Source of the DNA: DASYPP01 sp036006525
GTDB taxonomy: Bacteria > Gemmatimonadota > Gemmatimonadetes > Gemmatimonadales > GWC2-71-9
Length of the DNA: 19,116 nucleotides
Direction: 5' to 3'
Assembly (NCBI GenBank): GCA_036006525.1
Contig: DASYPP010000005.1
Location: forward strand, 1-19,116
The position numbers were made by a program, and so were the translations under genes. How positions within the stretch are numbered: the stretch's first letter is position 1; each line of letters starts with the position of its first letter. The notes under the pieces are model-generated. The model was not told where the DNA came from and did not search any database. It saw only the letters and a program-made list of their open reading frames with translations. Below, one piece after another: positions 1 through 11,551 of this stretch.

Positions 1-190
1 AGGGTCGCCAGTTCTTCGCCGCTTTTCAGGCCTGGGCGAACGACGAGCGGGCCCGCTTCCGGAGTGAGATGGCAAAAGGAAGAGTGGTGGAACTGCGCGG
101 GGCCCATCACTACCTGTTCATGTCCAACGAGGCGGAAGTCATCCGCGAGATGACCGCGTTCTTGCTGGCCACCGAGCCGGCCACCGGACC

Positions 191-194
<4 letters not shown>
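1..194 (+). CDS. alpha/beta hydrolase, C-terminal end (5' truncated by window)
   Basis: The reading frame is open from base 3 to the TGA at 192-194 and gives about 63 residues. The segment 'VVELRGAHHYLFMSNEAEV' followed by an amphipathic helix and 'FLLA' matches the end of alpha/beta hydrolases. There the catalytic-triad histidine lies in a G-x-H-H type motif before the last helix. The nucleophile and acid residues lie outside the window, so the substrate cannot be named. The stop overlaps the ATG of the first kinase in an ATGA junction, so this gene is probably translated just ahead of the kinase array and belongs to the same transcript. The short length and lack of other motifs leave the exact family (esterase, proline iminopeptidase-like, dienelactone hydrolase-like) open. 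Confidence 0.72.
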
Positions 195-2418
<2,224 letters not shown>

Positions 2419-2422
<4 letters not shown>

Positions 2423-5067
2423 CCGAGGTCTCGGCTCGGTTGACGGCGGCGCTGGCCGACCGCTACCGCCTTGATCGGGAGCTGGGCGCCGGTGGTATGG
2501 CGACGGTGTATCTCGCTCAAGATCTCAAGCACCACCGCAAGGTCGCGGTCAAGGTGCTGCGGCCCGAGCTGGCCGCGGTGATCGGGGCTGACCGGTTCCT
2601 GGTCGAGATCCGCACCACCGCCAATCTCCAGCATCCCCACATTCTCCCGCTCCACGACTCGGGAGAGGCCGACTCCTTCCTCTATTACGTGATGCCCTAC
2701 GTGGAGGGGATCTCGCTCCGCGACCGGATGACGCGCGAGAAGCAGCTTCCCATCGGCGAAGCGGTGCGGATCGCCGGGGAAATCGCCAGTGCGCTCGACT
2801 ATGCCCATCGTCAGGGCGTGATCCACCGCGACATCAAGCCCGAGAACATCCTGCTCCACGATGGCAGCGCCCTCGTCGCCGACTTCGGCATCGCGCTCGC
2901 CGCCAGCAAGGCGGGCACTCGCATGACCGAAACCGGGATGTCTCTGGGCACGCCGCAATACATGTCCCCCGAGCAGGCGATGGGCGAGCGCGAACTGGAT
3001 GCGCGGAGCGACGTCTACGCGCTAGGCTGCGTGACCTATGAGATGCTGGCGGGGGAGCCGCCCTTCAGCGGACCCACTGCACAGGCCATCGTGGCGAAGG
3101 TGATGACAGCCGAGCCGGTGGATATCGTATCGTTGCGCAAGACGGTTCCGGCCAACGTCGCCGATGCGGTGCACACCGCGCTACAGAAACTGCCGGCCGA
3201 TCGGTTCGCAACGGCCCGGGAATTCTCCGACGCGCTCCGTGGCCAGGCGACCGGATTGACGCCGAGATCGAGCACCCGCATCGTCGCCGGCGCGAAAGGA
3301 GGCGGGGCCCGGCGCAGGTTACGAGATCCCGTGCTTCTGGCGGTCGCTGCCGTCGCCATTGTCGCCCTCGGCGCCGCCGCGTGGTTCCGCGCGCACCGGC
3401 GCTTCGGACCAGCCGGGATACCGGTCAGGTTCACGATTACCGCCGGCGATGACGTGCGTCCGTTCGCCACATTTACCAGCTGGTCCGCTACCGTTTCGCC
3501 GGACGGTCGCTTTCTCGTGTACGCCGGCGCCGGTGGACCCGGCAACTACCAGTACTATGTGCGCCGGATCGATCAACTCGAAGCGCGACCGCTGCCCGGC
3601 ACCGTGAATGCGAACCAGGCGCTCTTCTCGCCCGACAGCAAGTGGCTTGCGTTCGAAACGGTCAGTACGGGCAAGCTCAGCAAGATTCCGCTGGATGGCG
3701 GCGAACCGATCCCGCTCACCGACGCGACCGGCAACAACGGAGGCGCCTGGTCGAGTCACGGCGAGATCATCCTCGGGTGGGAGGGGAAGTTTCACGGGCT
3801 GTCCCGGGTGTCGGATGCCGGCGGCCCGCTGGTGCAGGTTACCCGGCCGGATTCGACCACCGACGAACATCACGTCTGGCCACTGGTGCTCGCCGATGGC
3901 AAGACGATCATCTTCACGCTGGAATCCGGCATCCAGCGCAGTCGCGCGCAACTCGCCATCACGTCGCTCGATGATGGCGTGGTGCATCCCCTCGGAATCG
4001 TCGGCCTCCGGGCACTCGGCGTCGTGGCCAACCGGCTGGTCTACCTCCAGGCGAACGGAACCGTGATGGCGGTGCCGTTCGAGATCCGGCGGCATCGCAT
4101 CACCGGCACCCCCGTCGCGGTGCTCGATTCGATTCCCGTCTGCCGCACCTGCAACGGTGATGCGCCGATATACCTGTCCACCGGCGGATCGCTGACCTAC
4201 ATCCGCGGCACGGTGCCGAGCCGCATCGTCTGGGTAGATCGCTCAGGCGGGGCGCGTGTGGCGATACCTGACGCGAGGATCTTCACCAATCCCCGCACAT
4301 CGCCCGACGGGCGCCGGATCGCCGTCACTGTTTCCGCCGAACTGGATGATGTCTGGATCTATGATCTCGCGACCGGCACGCCAACCAGGCTGACCTCGGG
4401 AGGCAACAACTCGAATCCCGAATGGAACGCCGATGGTTCCCAGGTGTTCTACATTTCCGATCGCAGTGGCAGGAACGCGCTGTGGCACCAGGCGGTCGAT
4501 CTGAGCGGGGAGGCCGAAATGGTTCACGGCACGGAAGATGTCTTCACCGCGGGGCTGTCACCTGACAATGTCACGCTGCTCAGTACCAGGCCACCGAGTG
4601 GCACCACGCTGTATGCCTCGCGAATTGGTGGCGATACGGTGCCGCGCAGTGTCGGCCCGGGCAGCGTGCCGCGGTTCTCACCCGACGGGCACGCCGTTGC
4701 CTACGTATCGAATGAATCCGGTGCCGACGAGGTATTTGTGCGGCCCGCCTCGGAGTCCGGCGCACGCATCCAGCTTTCCGCTGGAGGTGGCAGCGAGCCG
4801 GTCTGGTCGCCGGACGGCCATCACGTGTACTACGTCAATCGCGGCCGGATGATGGTCGCCAACCTCCTCCCCGGTCCAACCCTGCGCCTGGCATCGCGGG
4901 ACTCCCTGTTCACCGGGCACGGCTTCGGTGGCTTCGGTGGGGCGTCGTATGATATCAGCCGCGATGGCAAGAGCTTCCTCATTGTCCAACCCGAGGAGCG
5001 AAATGTCCGGCTGGTTGTCGCGCTTAATTGGGGCGTCGAGCTGGCGGCGCGGTTGGGAAAGCCATGA
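2419..5067 (+). CDS. K2: membrane Ser/Thr protein kinase with PD40/WD40-like propeller sensor
   Basis: An 882-residue receptor-type kinase. The GTG start at 2419 puts 'ALADRYRLDREL' at residues 11-22, the same place as in the sister kinases, and the start overlaps the K1 stop (GTGA). Kinase motifs are complete: GAGGMATVY, K45, E63, H136-R137-D138, DFG at D155 and SPEQ. An Arg-rich stretch (298-302) precedes a membrane helix at about 304-323. The outer part (about 340-882) has PD40-type blades such as 'SPDGRFLVYAG', 'FSPDSKWLAFET', 'WNADGSQVFYISDRSG' and 'VWSPDGHHVYYV', and a tail 'LNWGVELAARLG' often seen in this kinase family. C575 and C578 form a CRTC pair in the propeller. Kinase should face the cytoplasm and propeller the periplasm. 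The ligand is unknown. Confidence 0.94.
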
Positions 5068-7688
5068 ACGACCGCCTCGCGGCCGCCCTGGCCGACCGCT
5101 ACCGCCTCGAGCGGGAGCTGGGTGCGGGCGGCATGGCCACGGTCTATCTCGCCGAGGATCTGAAGCACCACCGCAAGGTCGCGGTGAAGGTGCTGCGGCC
5201 GGAGCTGGCCGACGTCCTGGGTCCCGAGCGTTTCCTTCGCGAGATCGAAATCGCCGCCAATCTGCGACATCCCCACATCCTGCCGCTGTATGACTCGGGC
5301 AATGCGGACGGTTTCCTCTTCTATGTCATGCCGCTGGTCGAGGGGGACTCACTGGCCACCGTCATTCGCCGGGAGAAGCAGCTTCCGATCGAGGACGCGC
5401 TCCGCTATGCCCGCGAGGTCGCCGACGCGCTCTCCTATGCCCACGCCCACGGCGTCGTCCATCGCGATATCAAGCCCGACAACATCATGATCGAGTCGGG
5501 CCACGCCGTCGTAGCGGATTTCGGGATCGCCAAGGCCGTCGCGTCCGCCGGGGACGTCACCGCATTGACCGGCACCGGCATGTCGGTGGGGACGCCGACC
5601 TACATGAGCCCGGAGCAGGCGACGGGCGACCGGGACATCGACGGCCGCAGCGATCTCTACAGCCTGGGCTGTGTCCTCTACGAGATGCTGGCGGGCCAGC
5701 CGCCGTTCAGCGGCGCCACTATCGACGTCCTGGTTCGCCAGCACATCATGACCGCGCCGCCCCCGGTCACCCAGTTCCGCCCCGCAGTGCCCCCCTCGGT
5801 GGCCGATGCGCTGGCCCGCGCGCTGGCCAAAGTACCGGCCGATCGGTTCAACCCCGTGGGCCAGTTCGCGTCGGCGATCGGAACCGGTGGCGGCGGCGGC
5901 ACCCAGCCGGTGTCTGCGCCGAAGCCTCGGCCATCGCGACTGATTCCTGCTTCGATTGGCGCGGGTATTCTGCTGCTCGCGGTTGCCGTGTGGGCGCTGT
6001 TCCTGCGCGGCAAGTCTGCCACCGCTGGAGGCTCGACTGACAATCGCAGCATCGCGGTGTTGCCGTTCGAGAACATCGGCGGAGACACGGCGAACCAGTC
6101 CTTCGTCCTGGGCGTGCACGCCGAGATCATCACCCAGCTCGGCAAGCTGAACGGCCTCCGGGTGGCGTCCCGGTCCTCCGCCTTGCAGTACCGGGAGACC
6201 ACCAAGAACGAACGCGAAGTCGCGTCCGAGCTGGGCGTCGCCACCCTGCTGACCGGCAGCATTCAACGCTCCGGGGGCCAGGTGCACCTGAACGTCGCGC
6301 TGGAGGACGTGGCGAAAGGACAGCAGCTCTGGTCCGACAGCTACGACCGGGAGCTGACCCCGCAGAATCTCTTCGCGCTCCAGGGCGAAATCGCGACCAA
6401 GGTGGCCAGCGCGCTCAGCGTTCGTTTGACCCGCGAGCAGGAAGCGGAGATCGTCAAGGCGCCCACCACGAACCTCGCCGCGCTCGACCTCTATTACCGT
6501 GGGCTGGACAGCTGGAACAATCGCACGGTTCCAGGCCAGGACACCGTCGGGGTCCACCGGCTGGAGGAAGCCGTAGCGCTTGACTCTTCGTTCGCACGGG
6601 CGTGGGGTCTGCTGGCGCAGAGCCGGAGCTGGCGGCTCCGGAATGGGTCGATCAGCGACACGCTGCCGGCGCGCCAGGCCGCGGACCGGGTGAGGGCCCT
6701 GGCCCCGGGGTCGCTCGAGGCGCGGCTGGCCTACGGGTACTATCTCTATTACGGGCAAGGCAAATACGCCGGCGCCCTCGAGGAACTCGATGCCGCGGAT
6801 CGGCTGCTTCCCAATACCAGCGAGATCATCTCGGCGCGAGGACTCCTGCTTCGCCGGCTGGGGCGGTGGGACGAGGCGTTGGCTCTCATAACCCGAGCCG
6901 TGGACCTGGACCCGCGAAGCCAGAGCGCGATGGTATACCTGGGTGAGACATACGTGTTGCTGCACCGGTATGACGAAGCCGCTGAGGCCTACAGCCGACT
7001 GCTTGCGATGGATCCGAGAAGCGCGAGCGGTATCGCTAACAGGTTCATGGTGCTGCTTTACGGCCAGGGTGACACCACCCAGGCGGCTTCCTTCTTCCAG
7101 TCGTCCGTCCCATTGCTGAATGACCAGAACCGAAGCACCCTCCAGAGCAGAATGGCCGCGTTCCGGCGTGACTACCCGGCGGCCACGGCCGCGGCCATGG
7201 AGGCGGACCCCCGCGTGTTGACGGTGAACTTCGGGGGGCGCGACATCGGCCTGGCGCTCCTGTATCGCGCGGCGGGAGACTCGGTTCGCATGCGCGCCTG
7301 GGCCGACTCTGCGATCCGGCTGGACCAGGACCTGCTGGAGGTCCGGCGGAGACGCGGCCCCGACGATCCCTTTGGCGCTCAGTCCATCGTCGAACTCCAG
7401 AGTGCGATTGCCTACGCGCTCAAAGGCGACAGCGCCCGGGCGGTCCCCATGGCGGAGCGGGCCGCCGCCCGGTACTCCCCGGAGCGGGATGCGGTAGAGG
7501 GGCTACAGGCCCGTCGCTGGTTGGCCATCACCTATACGCTCGTGGGCCGAACCGGGGACGCGGTCGGCATCCTTCGGGACATGCTGCAGCGTCCCTGCAT
7601 GCTGGGCCTGGGTGACCTGCGGTTTGACCCGACGTGGGACCCGCTCCGGAACGATCCGGGTTTCCAGCAACTGGTGGCCGGACAGTGA
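5064..7688 (+). CDS. K3: membrane Ser/Thr protein kinase with TolB-like domain and TPR repeats
   Basis: An 874-residue kinase. The start is ATG 5064, overlapping the K2 stop (ATGA) and giving 'MNDRLAAALADRYRLEREL'; an in-frame ATG at 5028 would only add 12 residues shadowing K2. The kinase domain (about 13-275) has GAGGMATVY, K42, E60, H133-R134-D135 (HRDIKPDN), DFG at D152 and SPEQ. A Gly-rich linker precedes a membrane helix at about 294-314. A TolB-like domain follows at about 330-455 ('IAVLPFENIGG', 'LLTGSIQRSGG', 'LQGEIATKVASAL'). TPR-like repeats run from about 470 to the end, clearest in 'YLGETYVLLHRYDEAAEAY'. The C-terminus 'DPTWDPLRNDPGFQQLV' is the usual ending of such kinase-TPR proteins. 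The sensor should be periplasmic, unlike the related module of K1. Confidence 0.94.
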   Translation: MNDRLAAALADRYRLERELGAGGMATVYLAEDLKHHRKVAVKVLRPELADVLGPERFLREIEIAANLRHPHILPLYDSGNADGFLFYVMPLVEGDSLATVIRREKQLPIEDALRYAREVADALSYAHAHGVVHRDIKPDNIMIESGHAVVADFGIAKAVASAGDVTALTGTGMSVGTPTYMSPEQATGDRDIDGRSDLYSLGCVLYEMLAGQPPFSGATIDVLVRQHIMTAPPPVTQFRPAVPPSVADALARALAKVPADRFNPVGQFASAIGTGGGGGTQPVSAPKPRPSRLIPASIGAGILLLAVAVWALFLRGKSATAGGSTDNRSIAVLPFENIGGDTANQSFVLGVHAEIITQLGKLNGLRVASRSSALQYRETTKNEREVASELGVATLLTGSIQRSGGQVHLNVALEDVAKGQQLWSDSYDRELTPQNLFALQGEIATKVASALSVRLTREQEAEIVKAPTTNLAALDLYYRGLDSWNNRTVPGQDTVGVHRLEEAVALDSSFARAWGLLAQSRSWRLRNGSISDTLPARQAADRVRALAPGSLEARLAYGYYLYYGQGKYAGALEELDAADRLLPNTSEIISARGLLLRRLGRWDEALALITRAVDLDPRSQSAMVYLGETYVLLHRYDEAAEAYSRLLAMDPRSASGIANRFMVLLYGQGDTTQAASFFQSSVPLLNDQNRSTLQSRMAAFRRDYPAATAAAMEADPRVLTVNFGGRDIGLALLYRAAGDSVRMRAWADSAIRLDQDLLEVRRRRGPDDPFGAQSIVELQSAIAYALKGDSARAVPMAERAAARYSPERDAVEGLQARRWLAITYTLVGRTGDAVGILRDMLQRPCMLGLGDLRFDPTWDPLRNDPGFQQLVAGQ

Positions 7689-7710
7689 GCACCCGGGTGG
7701 CTGACCTGAT

Positions 7711-7720
7711 CGGGGCGGAG
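7711..7720 (+). promoter_or_regulatory. ribosome binding site for the metallophosphoesterase
   Basis: CGGGGCGGAG stands just upstream of ATG 7723. It fits a Shine-Dalgarno sequence, although the GGAG part is only two bases from the ATG. An in-frame TGA at 7702-7704, with no start codon between it and 7723, fixes the start. Confidence 0.45.
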
Positions 7721-7722
7721 AA

Positions 7723-8847
7723 ATGATCCCGCTACTGCTGCTCGCGGGCGTGGTGTTCCTGGATCGCAATGGGAACGGAGTAAGGGACCCGGGCGAATCC
7801 GGCATCGCCGGCGTCGTGGTCTCCAACCAGGTCCAGTCCGTCCGCACCGACAGTGCCGGCAGGTTCCGCCTGGATGATGGCCAGGGTTTCGGTCTCGTTT
7901 TCGTCAGCGTGCCGGACGGCTATCGCTCGGCGGGTCCGTTCTGGATGCGGGCAGATCAGCAGCAGCTCGACTTCCCAATGGTTCAAACGCCGGCGTCCCG
8001 CGAGTTCACCTTCATCCACGCCTCCGATACCCACCTGGACAGCCTCAGCCTCCCCCGGATACGGATGCTCCAGGCGCTGGTGGACTCGATCCGCCCCGAC
8101 TTTGTCATCATCACCGGCGACCTGGTGCGCGACGCGCTGCGGGTGTCCGATACCGTGGCGACCGGACGCTACCAACTGTATGTGAGGGAACAGGGGCGGA
8201 TCAGCCGGCCGGTATGGACCGCGCCGGGCAACCACGAGATCTTTGGGATCGAGCGCGCGAAGTCGCACGTGAGCGCCGATCATCCCCTGTACGCCCGGAA
8301 GATGTACCGCCACTACCTGGGACCCGATTACTACTCGTTCAACTACGGCGGGGTCCACTTCGTGGCCCTGAACTCAGAGGACTACGATGACCAGTGGTAC
8401 TACGGGCACATCGACTCGGTCCAGGTGGAATGGCTCAAGCAGGACCTGTCCTTCGTTTCGATGGCGACACCGGTGGTGACTTTCAACCACATCCCATTCT
8501 TCACCGCCGTCGAGATGATCAACGGATATGTCGACGAGCCGCCGGCGCCGACCCTGATCACGGTGGGAGGGAAGACCACGTTCCGGCACGTGGTTTCCAA
8601 CGCTGGGGATCTCATGGCGATTCTTCGCGCCCATCGCTATCCGCTGGCGCTCGGCGGGCATATGCACATTCGAGAGACACTGGAGTACGCCCTTGGCGGC
8701 CAGAACACCCGGTTCGAGCAGGCGGCCGCGGTGGTCGGGCCCAGCGACGCCGATAACCTTCACTTCAGCTCGGGCATTACTGTGTATCGGGTGAAGGACG
8801 GCGACATCAGTGAAGGGTTGTTCGTTCCACTTCCTGATCCCGAATGA
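7723..8847 (+). CDS. exported calcineurin-like metallophosphoesterase with N-terminal Cna-B/SdrD-like domain
   Basis: A 374-residue protein carrying every signature of the calcineurin-like phosphoesterase fold, which uses two metal ions to hydrolyse phosphoesters: DTH (D102, H104), GDLVRD (D133, D137), GNHE (N170, H171), a later metal histidine (H256 in FNHIPFF) and GHMH (H313, H315). Residues about 9-85 form a small beta domain starting 'FLDRNGNGVRDPGE', like the Ca-binding SdrD/Cna-B domains or the N-terminal domain of some metallophosphoesterases. The first 8-13 residues are hydrophobic (MIPLLLLAGVVF), a very short export signal or anchor, and no earlier start is possible. It follows K3 by 34 bases and its stop overlaps K4 (ATGA). 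Substrate is unknown; dephosphorylating kinase targets is possible, but an exported enzyme would be on the wrong side of the membrane. Confidence 0.92.
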   Translation: MIPLLLLAGVVFLDRNGNGVRDPGESGIAGVVVSNQVQSVRTDSAGRFRLDDGQGFGLVFVSVPDGYRSAGPFWMRADQQQLDFPMVQTPASREFTFIHASDTHLDSLSLPRIRMLQALVDSIRPDFVIITGDLVRDALRVSDTVATGRYQLYVREQGRISRPVWTAPGNHEIFGIERAKSHVSADHPLYARKMYRHYLGPDYYSFNYGGVHFVALNSEDYDDQWYYGHIDSVQVEWLKQDLSFVSMATPVVTFNHIPFFTAVEMINGYVDEPPAPTLITVGGKTTFRHVVSNAGDLMAILRAHRYPLALGGHMHIRETLEYALGGQNTRFEQAAAVVGPSDADNLHFSSGITVYRVKDGDISEGLFVPLPDPE

Positions 8848-11519
8848 GCATGCCAAACGCATCGCTGGCGACCGCCCTCGCCGACCGCTACCGCATCGAG
8901 CGGGAACTCGGTGCTGGCGGGATGGCGACGGTATATCTCGCCGAGGACCTCAAGCACCATCGCAAGGTTGCGGTGAAGGTGCTGCGGCCTGAGCTGGCCG
9001 CCGTGATCGGGGCCGAGCGATTCCTGGCGGAGATCAAGACCACGGCGAACCTGCAGCACCCGCACATCCTGCCGCTGTTTGACAGCGGGGCAGCGGGGCA
9101 GGGGGGCAGCGAAGGCGGAACCTTCCTCTTCTACGTGATGCCCTACGTTGAGGGTGAATCGCTGCGCGACCGGCTGAACCGGGAGAAGCAGCTCCCCATC
9201 ACAGACGCCGTGCGGATCGCGAGCGAGATCGCTGCGGCACTGGACTACGCCCATCGGCACGGGGTGATCCACCGGGATATCAAGCCCGAAAACATCATGC
9301 TCCACGACGGTTCCGCGCTGGTTGCCGACTTCGGCATTGCGCTGGCGGCCAGCAAGGCCGGCACCCGGATGACCGAGACCGGCATGTCGCTCGGCACTCC
9401 GCACTACATGTCGCCCGAGCAGGCAATGGGCGAGCGGGAGATCACCGCGCGGAGCGACGTGTACGCGCTCGGCGCAGTGACCTACGAGATGCTGGCCGGA
9501 GACCCGCCGTTTACCGGCAGCACGGCCCAGGCGATCGTGGCCAAGGTGATGACCGATGAGCCAGCCTCGCTCCGCCGCCATCGCAAGGCGATTCCGGAGC
9601 TGGTGGAAGACGCGGTCCTCACCGCGCTGGAAAAGCTGCCAGCCGACCGGTTCGGCACCGCAGCCGAATTCGCTGCGGCACTCGCGGGAAGCAGGACGAC
9701 TTCCCGGCAGGGTGCCACTCAAGGCAGGAGAACACCTACCGCCTTACCGCCCTACCGCCTTACCGCCCTCTTGCTGGCCCTTCTAGTCACCGCGGGCTTG
9801 GCGCTCTGGGGCTGGCTCCGGCCGGGTCCGCCGGCACAGTACCCCTCGAAACTTGCGATTCTCGCGCCCGGGATCGGCGGCTCCGGGGGACAGGCGCTCC
9901 AGCGGCAGCTCACGTTCACGCCGGATGGATCGGCCGTCGTCTACGTCGTCGTCGCATCTGATGGGGTGAACCGGCTGGTGCATCAGCCTCTGGACGCGTC
10001 CGTGCCCACCGTGATCACCGGCAGCGACGGACTCGCGGCCCCGATCGTCTCTCCCGATGGCAAGTGGGTTCTCGGAACCTGGGTTGGGCGGGGACCATTC
10101 CGTCTTCCCCTAGAGGGGGGCAGCCCTACCGCGTTGCCTGGAGCCATTGCCACAGGATATGCGGACTGGGATAAGAACGGGTCGTTGTGGGTGGCGGCAG
10201 GGAGTTACGCCGAAGGCGGCGTGATGCAGCTGGCGGGGAATGATTCACTCGTCCACCGGCTCGGCCCGCAGAGCGAGGATCTGGAGCTGGAGCAGATCCT
10301 GCCGAGCGGGAAGGCGTTGATGTTGAAGAAGGCGGGCGGCTCGGTGACCGGGCAGATCGTCCTTGTCGATCTGAAATCCGGCAAGATGAAGGTCCTCATC
10401 GACCGCCCGACGCTGGACGTGCGCTACACCGCGGGATACCTGATCAGCATCGGCCCGGACGGCATACTCCAGGCCACGGGATACGATGAAAAGAGCGAAC
10501 GGATCACCGTCGAAGCCCCCGTCACCATTGGGACTGGCGTGTCCATCACCGGGAACGGATTCGCCCAGTTCGTCGTGGCCCGCAATGGAACTGTGGCCTA
10601 CATCCCGGAAGAGCCGCGCAAGTTGGTGTTCTTTGACCGTAGTGGCGCGGTGCGTCATCCGATCGAGGCGGGCCATAGCTATCACGCGCCGATGTTTTCG
10701 CCCGATGGCCGCCGGCTCTCCACCGATTTCATCTCGGCCGACGGGCGGGATGTCTGGATCCTGTCCCTGGACCAGGGCATTCTGACCCGGGCGACCTTCG
10801 ACCGGAACGGGCACGACGCGACCTGGACCCCCGACGGCCGCTTCATCACCTACTCTTCGGTCCGGGGGACCGGGCTTGCCGTCTTCCGGGTCCGGCCCGG
10901 GAGCGCGACGCCGGCGGAATCGCTCTTCGCTTCGACGAGCCTGGGCTATACTGGCCTCTGGCTGCCCGACAGCAGGCGGTTGCTGACCGTCACCCTGGGC
11001 TTGTCACCAGGCACCGGCCAGGATCTCGCCATGCTGGAGAACGGCGGCCACGGGCCGTTGACCGCTCTGGTTGCCAGCAAGTTCAATGAGGCCTACCCCT
11101 CGATTTCTCCCGATGGGAAATGGGTAGCCTTCGTCTCCGACCAGTCCGGTCAGCAGGAGGTCTACGTCCGCCCCCTGGAGGGAGATGGAGACCAGGTGCA
11201 GGTGTCCCTGGCGGGCGGGGGTGACCCGGTCTGGGCCAAGAACAGCCGCGAATTGTTCTATCGTTCGGGGGGAGGGACCGAGCCGCACCTGGTGGTCGCT
11301 GGATTCCGGACGTCACCCCAGTTCGAAATTCTCTCCCGGCAGCAGCTCTTCTCCATGACGGACATCGTGGGGACCAATCCGCATACCAACTACGACGTGT
11401 CGCCGGATGGCCAGACCTTCGCCATGGTGCAGGCGAGTCCCGCGACCCGCATCATGATCATTCAGAACCTGCCCGGGCTGGTGCAACGGCTCCGCGGGTC
11501 GACTTCGGCCAGTCCCTGA
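8844..11519 (+). CDS. K4: membrane Ser/Thr protein kinase with PD40/WD40-like propeller sensor
   Basis: An 891-residue kinase whose ATG overlaps the phosphoesterase stop (ATGA); an ATG two codons on (8850) is an alternative. The kinase motifs are complete: GAGGMATVY, K45, E63, H143-R144-D145 (HRDIKPEN), DFG at D162 and SPEQ. Seven residues are inserted in the beta4-beta5 loop (around 83-92, AAGQGGSEGG) compared with K2 and K5, encoded by an 8-base tandem repeat. A second 8-base repeat codes for the end of the linker and the first residues of the membrane helix (about 306-325). The outer part (about 340-891) is a propeller with PD40 blades such as 'FTPDGSAVVYV', 'VSPDGKWVLGT', 'FSPDGRRLSTDF' and 'ISPDGKWVAFVSDQSGQQE', then a 'YDVSPDGQTFAMVQ' tail. 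There is little Shine-Dalgarno sequence, so translation is probably coupled. Confidence 0.94.
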   Translation: MSMPNASLATALADRYRIERELGAGGMATVYLAEDLKHHRKVAVKVLRPELAAVIGAERFLAEIKTTANLQHPHILPLFDSGAAGQGGSEGGTFLFYVMPYVEGESLRDRLNREKQLPITDAVRIASEIAAALDYAHRHGVIHRDIKPENIMLHDGSALVADFGIALAASKAGTRMTETGMSLGTPHYMSPEQAMGEREITARSDVYALGAVTYEMLAGDPPFTGSTAQAIVAKVMTDEPASLRRHRKAIPELVEDAVLTALEKLPADRFGTAAEFAAALAGSRTTSRQGATQGRRTPTALPPYRLTALLLALLVTAGLALWGWLRPGPPAQYPSKLAILAPGIGGSGGQALQRQLTFTPDGSAVVYVVVASDGVNRLVHQPLDASVPTVITGSDGLAAPIVSPDGKWVLGTWVGRGPFRLPLEGGSPTALPGAIATGYADWDKNGSLWVAAGSYAEGGVMQLAGNDSLVHRLGPQSEDLELEQILPSGKALMLKKAGGSVTGQIVLVDLKSGKMKVLIDRPTLDVRYTAGYLISIGPDGILQATGYDEKSERITVEAPVTIGTGVSITGNGFAQFVVARNGTVAYIPEEPRKLVFFDRSGAVRHPIEAGHSYHAPMFSPDGRRLSTDFISADGRDVWILSLDQGILTRATFDRNGHDATWTPDGRFITYSSVRGTGLAVFRVRPGSATPAESLFASTSLGYTGLWLPDSRRLLTVTLGLSPGTGQDLAMLENGGHGPLTALVASKFNEAYPSISPDGKWVAFVSDQSGQQEVYVRPLEGDGDQVQVSLAGGGDPVWAKNSRELFYRSGGGTEPHLVVAGFRTSPQFEILSRQQLFSMTDIVGTNPHTNYDVSPDGQTFAMVQASPATRIMIIQNLPGLVQRLRGSTSASP
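9083..9114 (+). repeat. 8-base tandem repeat in K4 kinase N-lobe loop
   Basis: Four units of period 8: CAGCGGGG, CAGCGGGG, CAGGGGGG, CAGCGAAG. They code for most of the extra beta4-beta5 loop residues that K2 and K5 lack. One unit is not a multiple of three bases, so gain or loss of one would shift the frame. Confidence 0.8.
9736..9767 (+). repeat. 8-base tandem repeat at K4 linker/membrane helix border
   Basis: Four units of period 8: CTACCGCC, TTACCGCC, CTACCGCC, TTACCGCC. On the other strand the units read GGCGGTAA/GGCGGTAG, a G-rich form like the array in K5. The array is read as 'TALPPYRLTA' and ends inside the membrane helix. Confidence 0.85.
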
Positions 11520-11542
11520 GGTGCGAATTCCCATTCAAGTGT

Positions 11543-11548
11543 GAGGTG
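11543..11548 (+). promoter_or_regulatory. ribosome binding site for the small exported protein
   Basis: GAGGTG, with its GAGG core five bases before ATG 11552. This favours ATG 11552 over an in-frame GTG at 11546, which lies inside the site. Confidence 0.55.
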
Positions 11549-11551
11549 TTC

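Noticed and set aside
5028..5063. Earlier ATG for K3
   Set aside because: It would overlap K2 by 40 bases and add a non-conserved Gly/Arg-rich stretch; the ATGA start at 5064 matches the other junctions.
5881..5905. GGC-rich stretch in the K3 linker as another 8-base array
   Set aside because: It is a simple triplet-type run coding for poly-glycine; no period-8 units can be made out.
5349..6965. Long minus-strand open frame (538 codons) opposite K3
   Set aside because: Its protein is rich in R, G, H and A without a recognisable motif, typical of the antisense shadow of a GC-rich gene; K3 on the + strand has complete motifs.
7689..7722. Gap before the phosphoesterase as promoter or terminator
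   Set aside because: It is only 34 bases, with no -35/-10 pair that I can defend and no hairpin with a T run; the gaps at 11520-11551 and 12310-12333 are likewise empty apart from ribosome binding sites.
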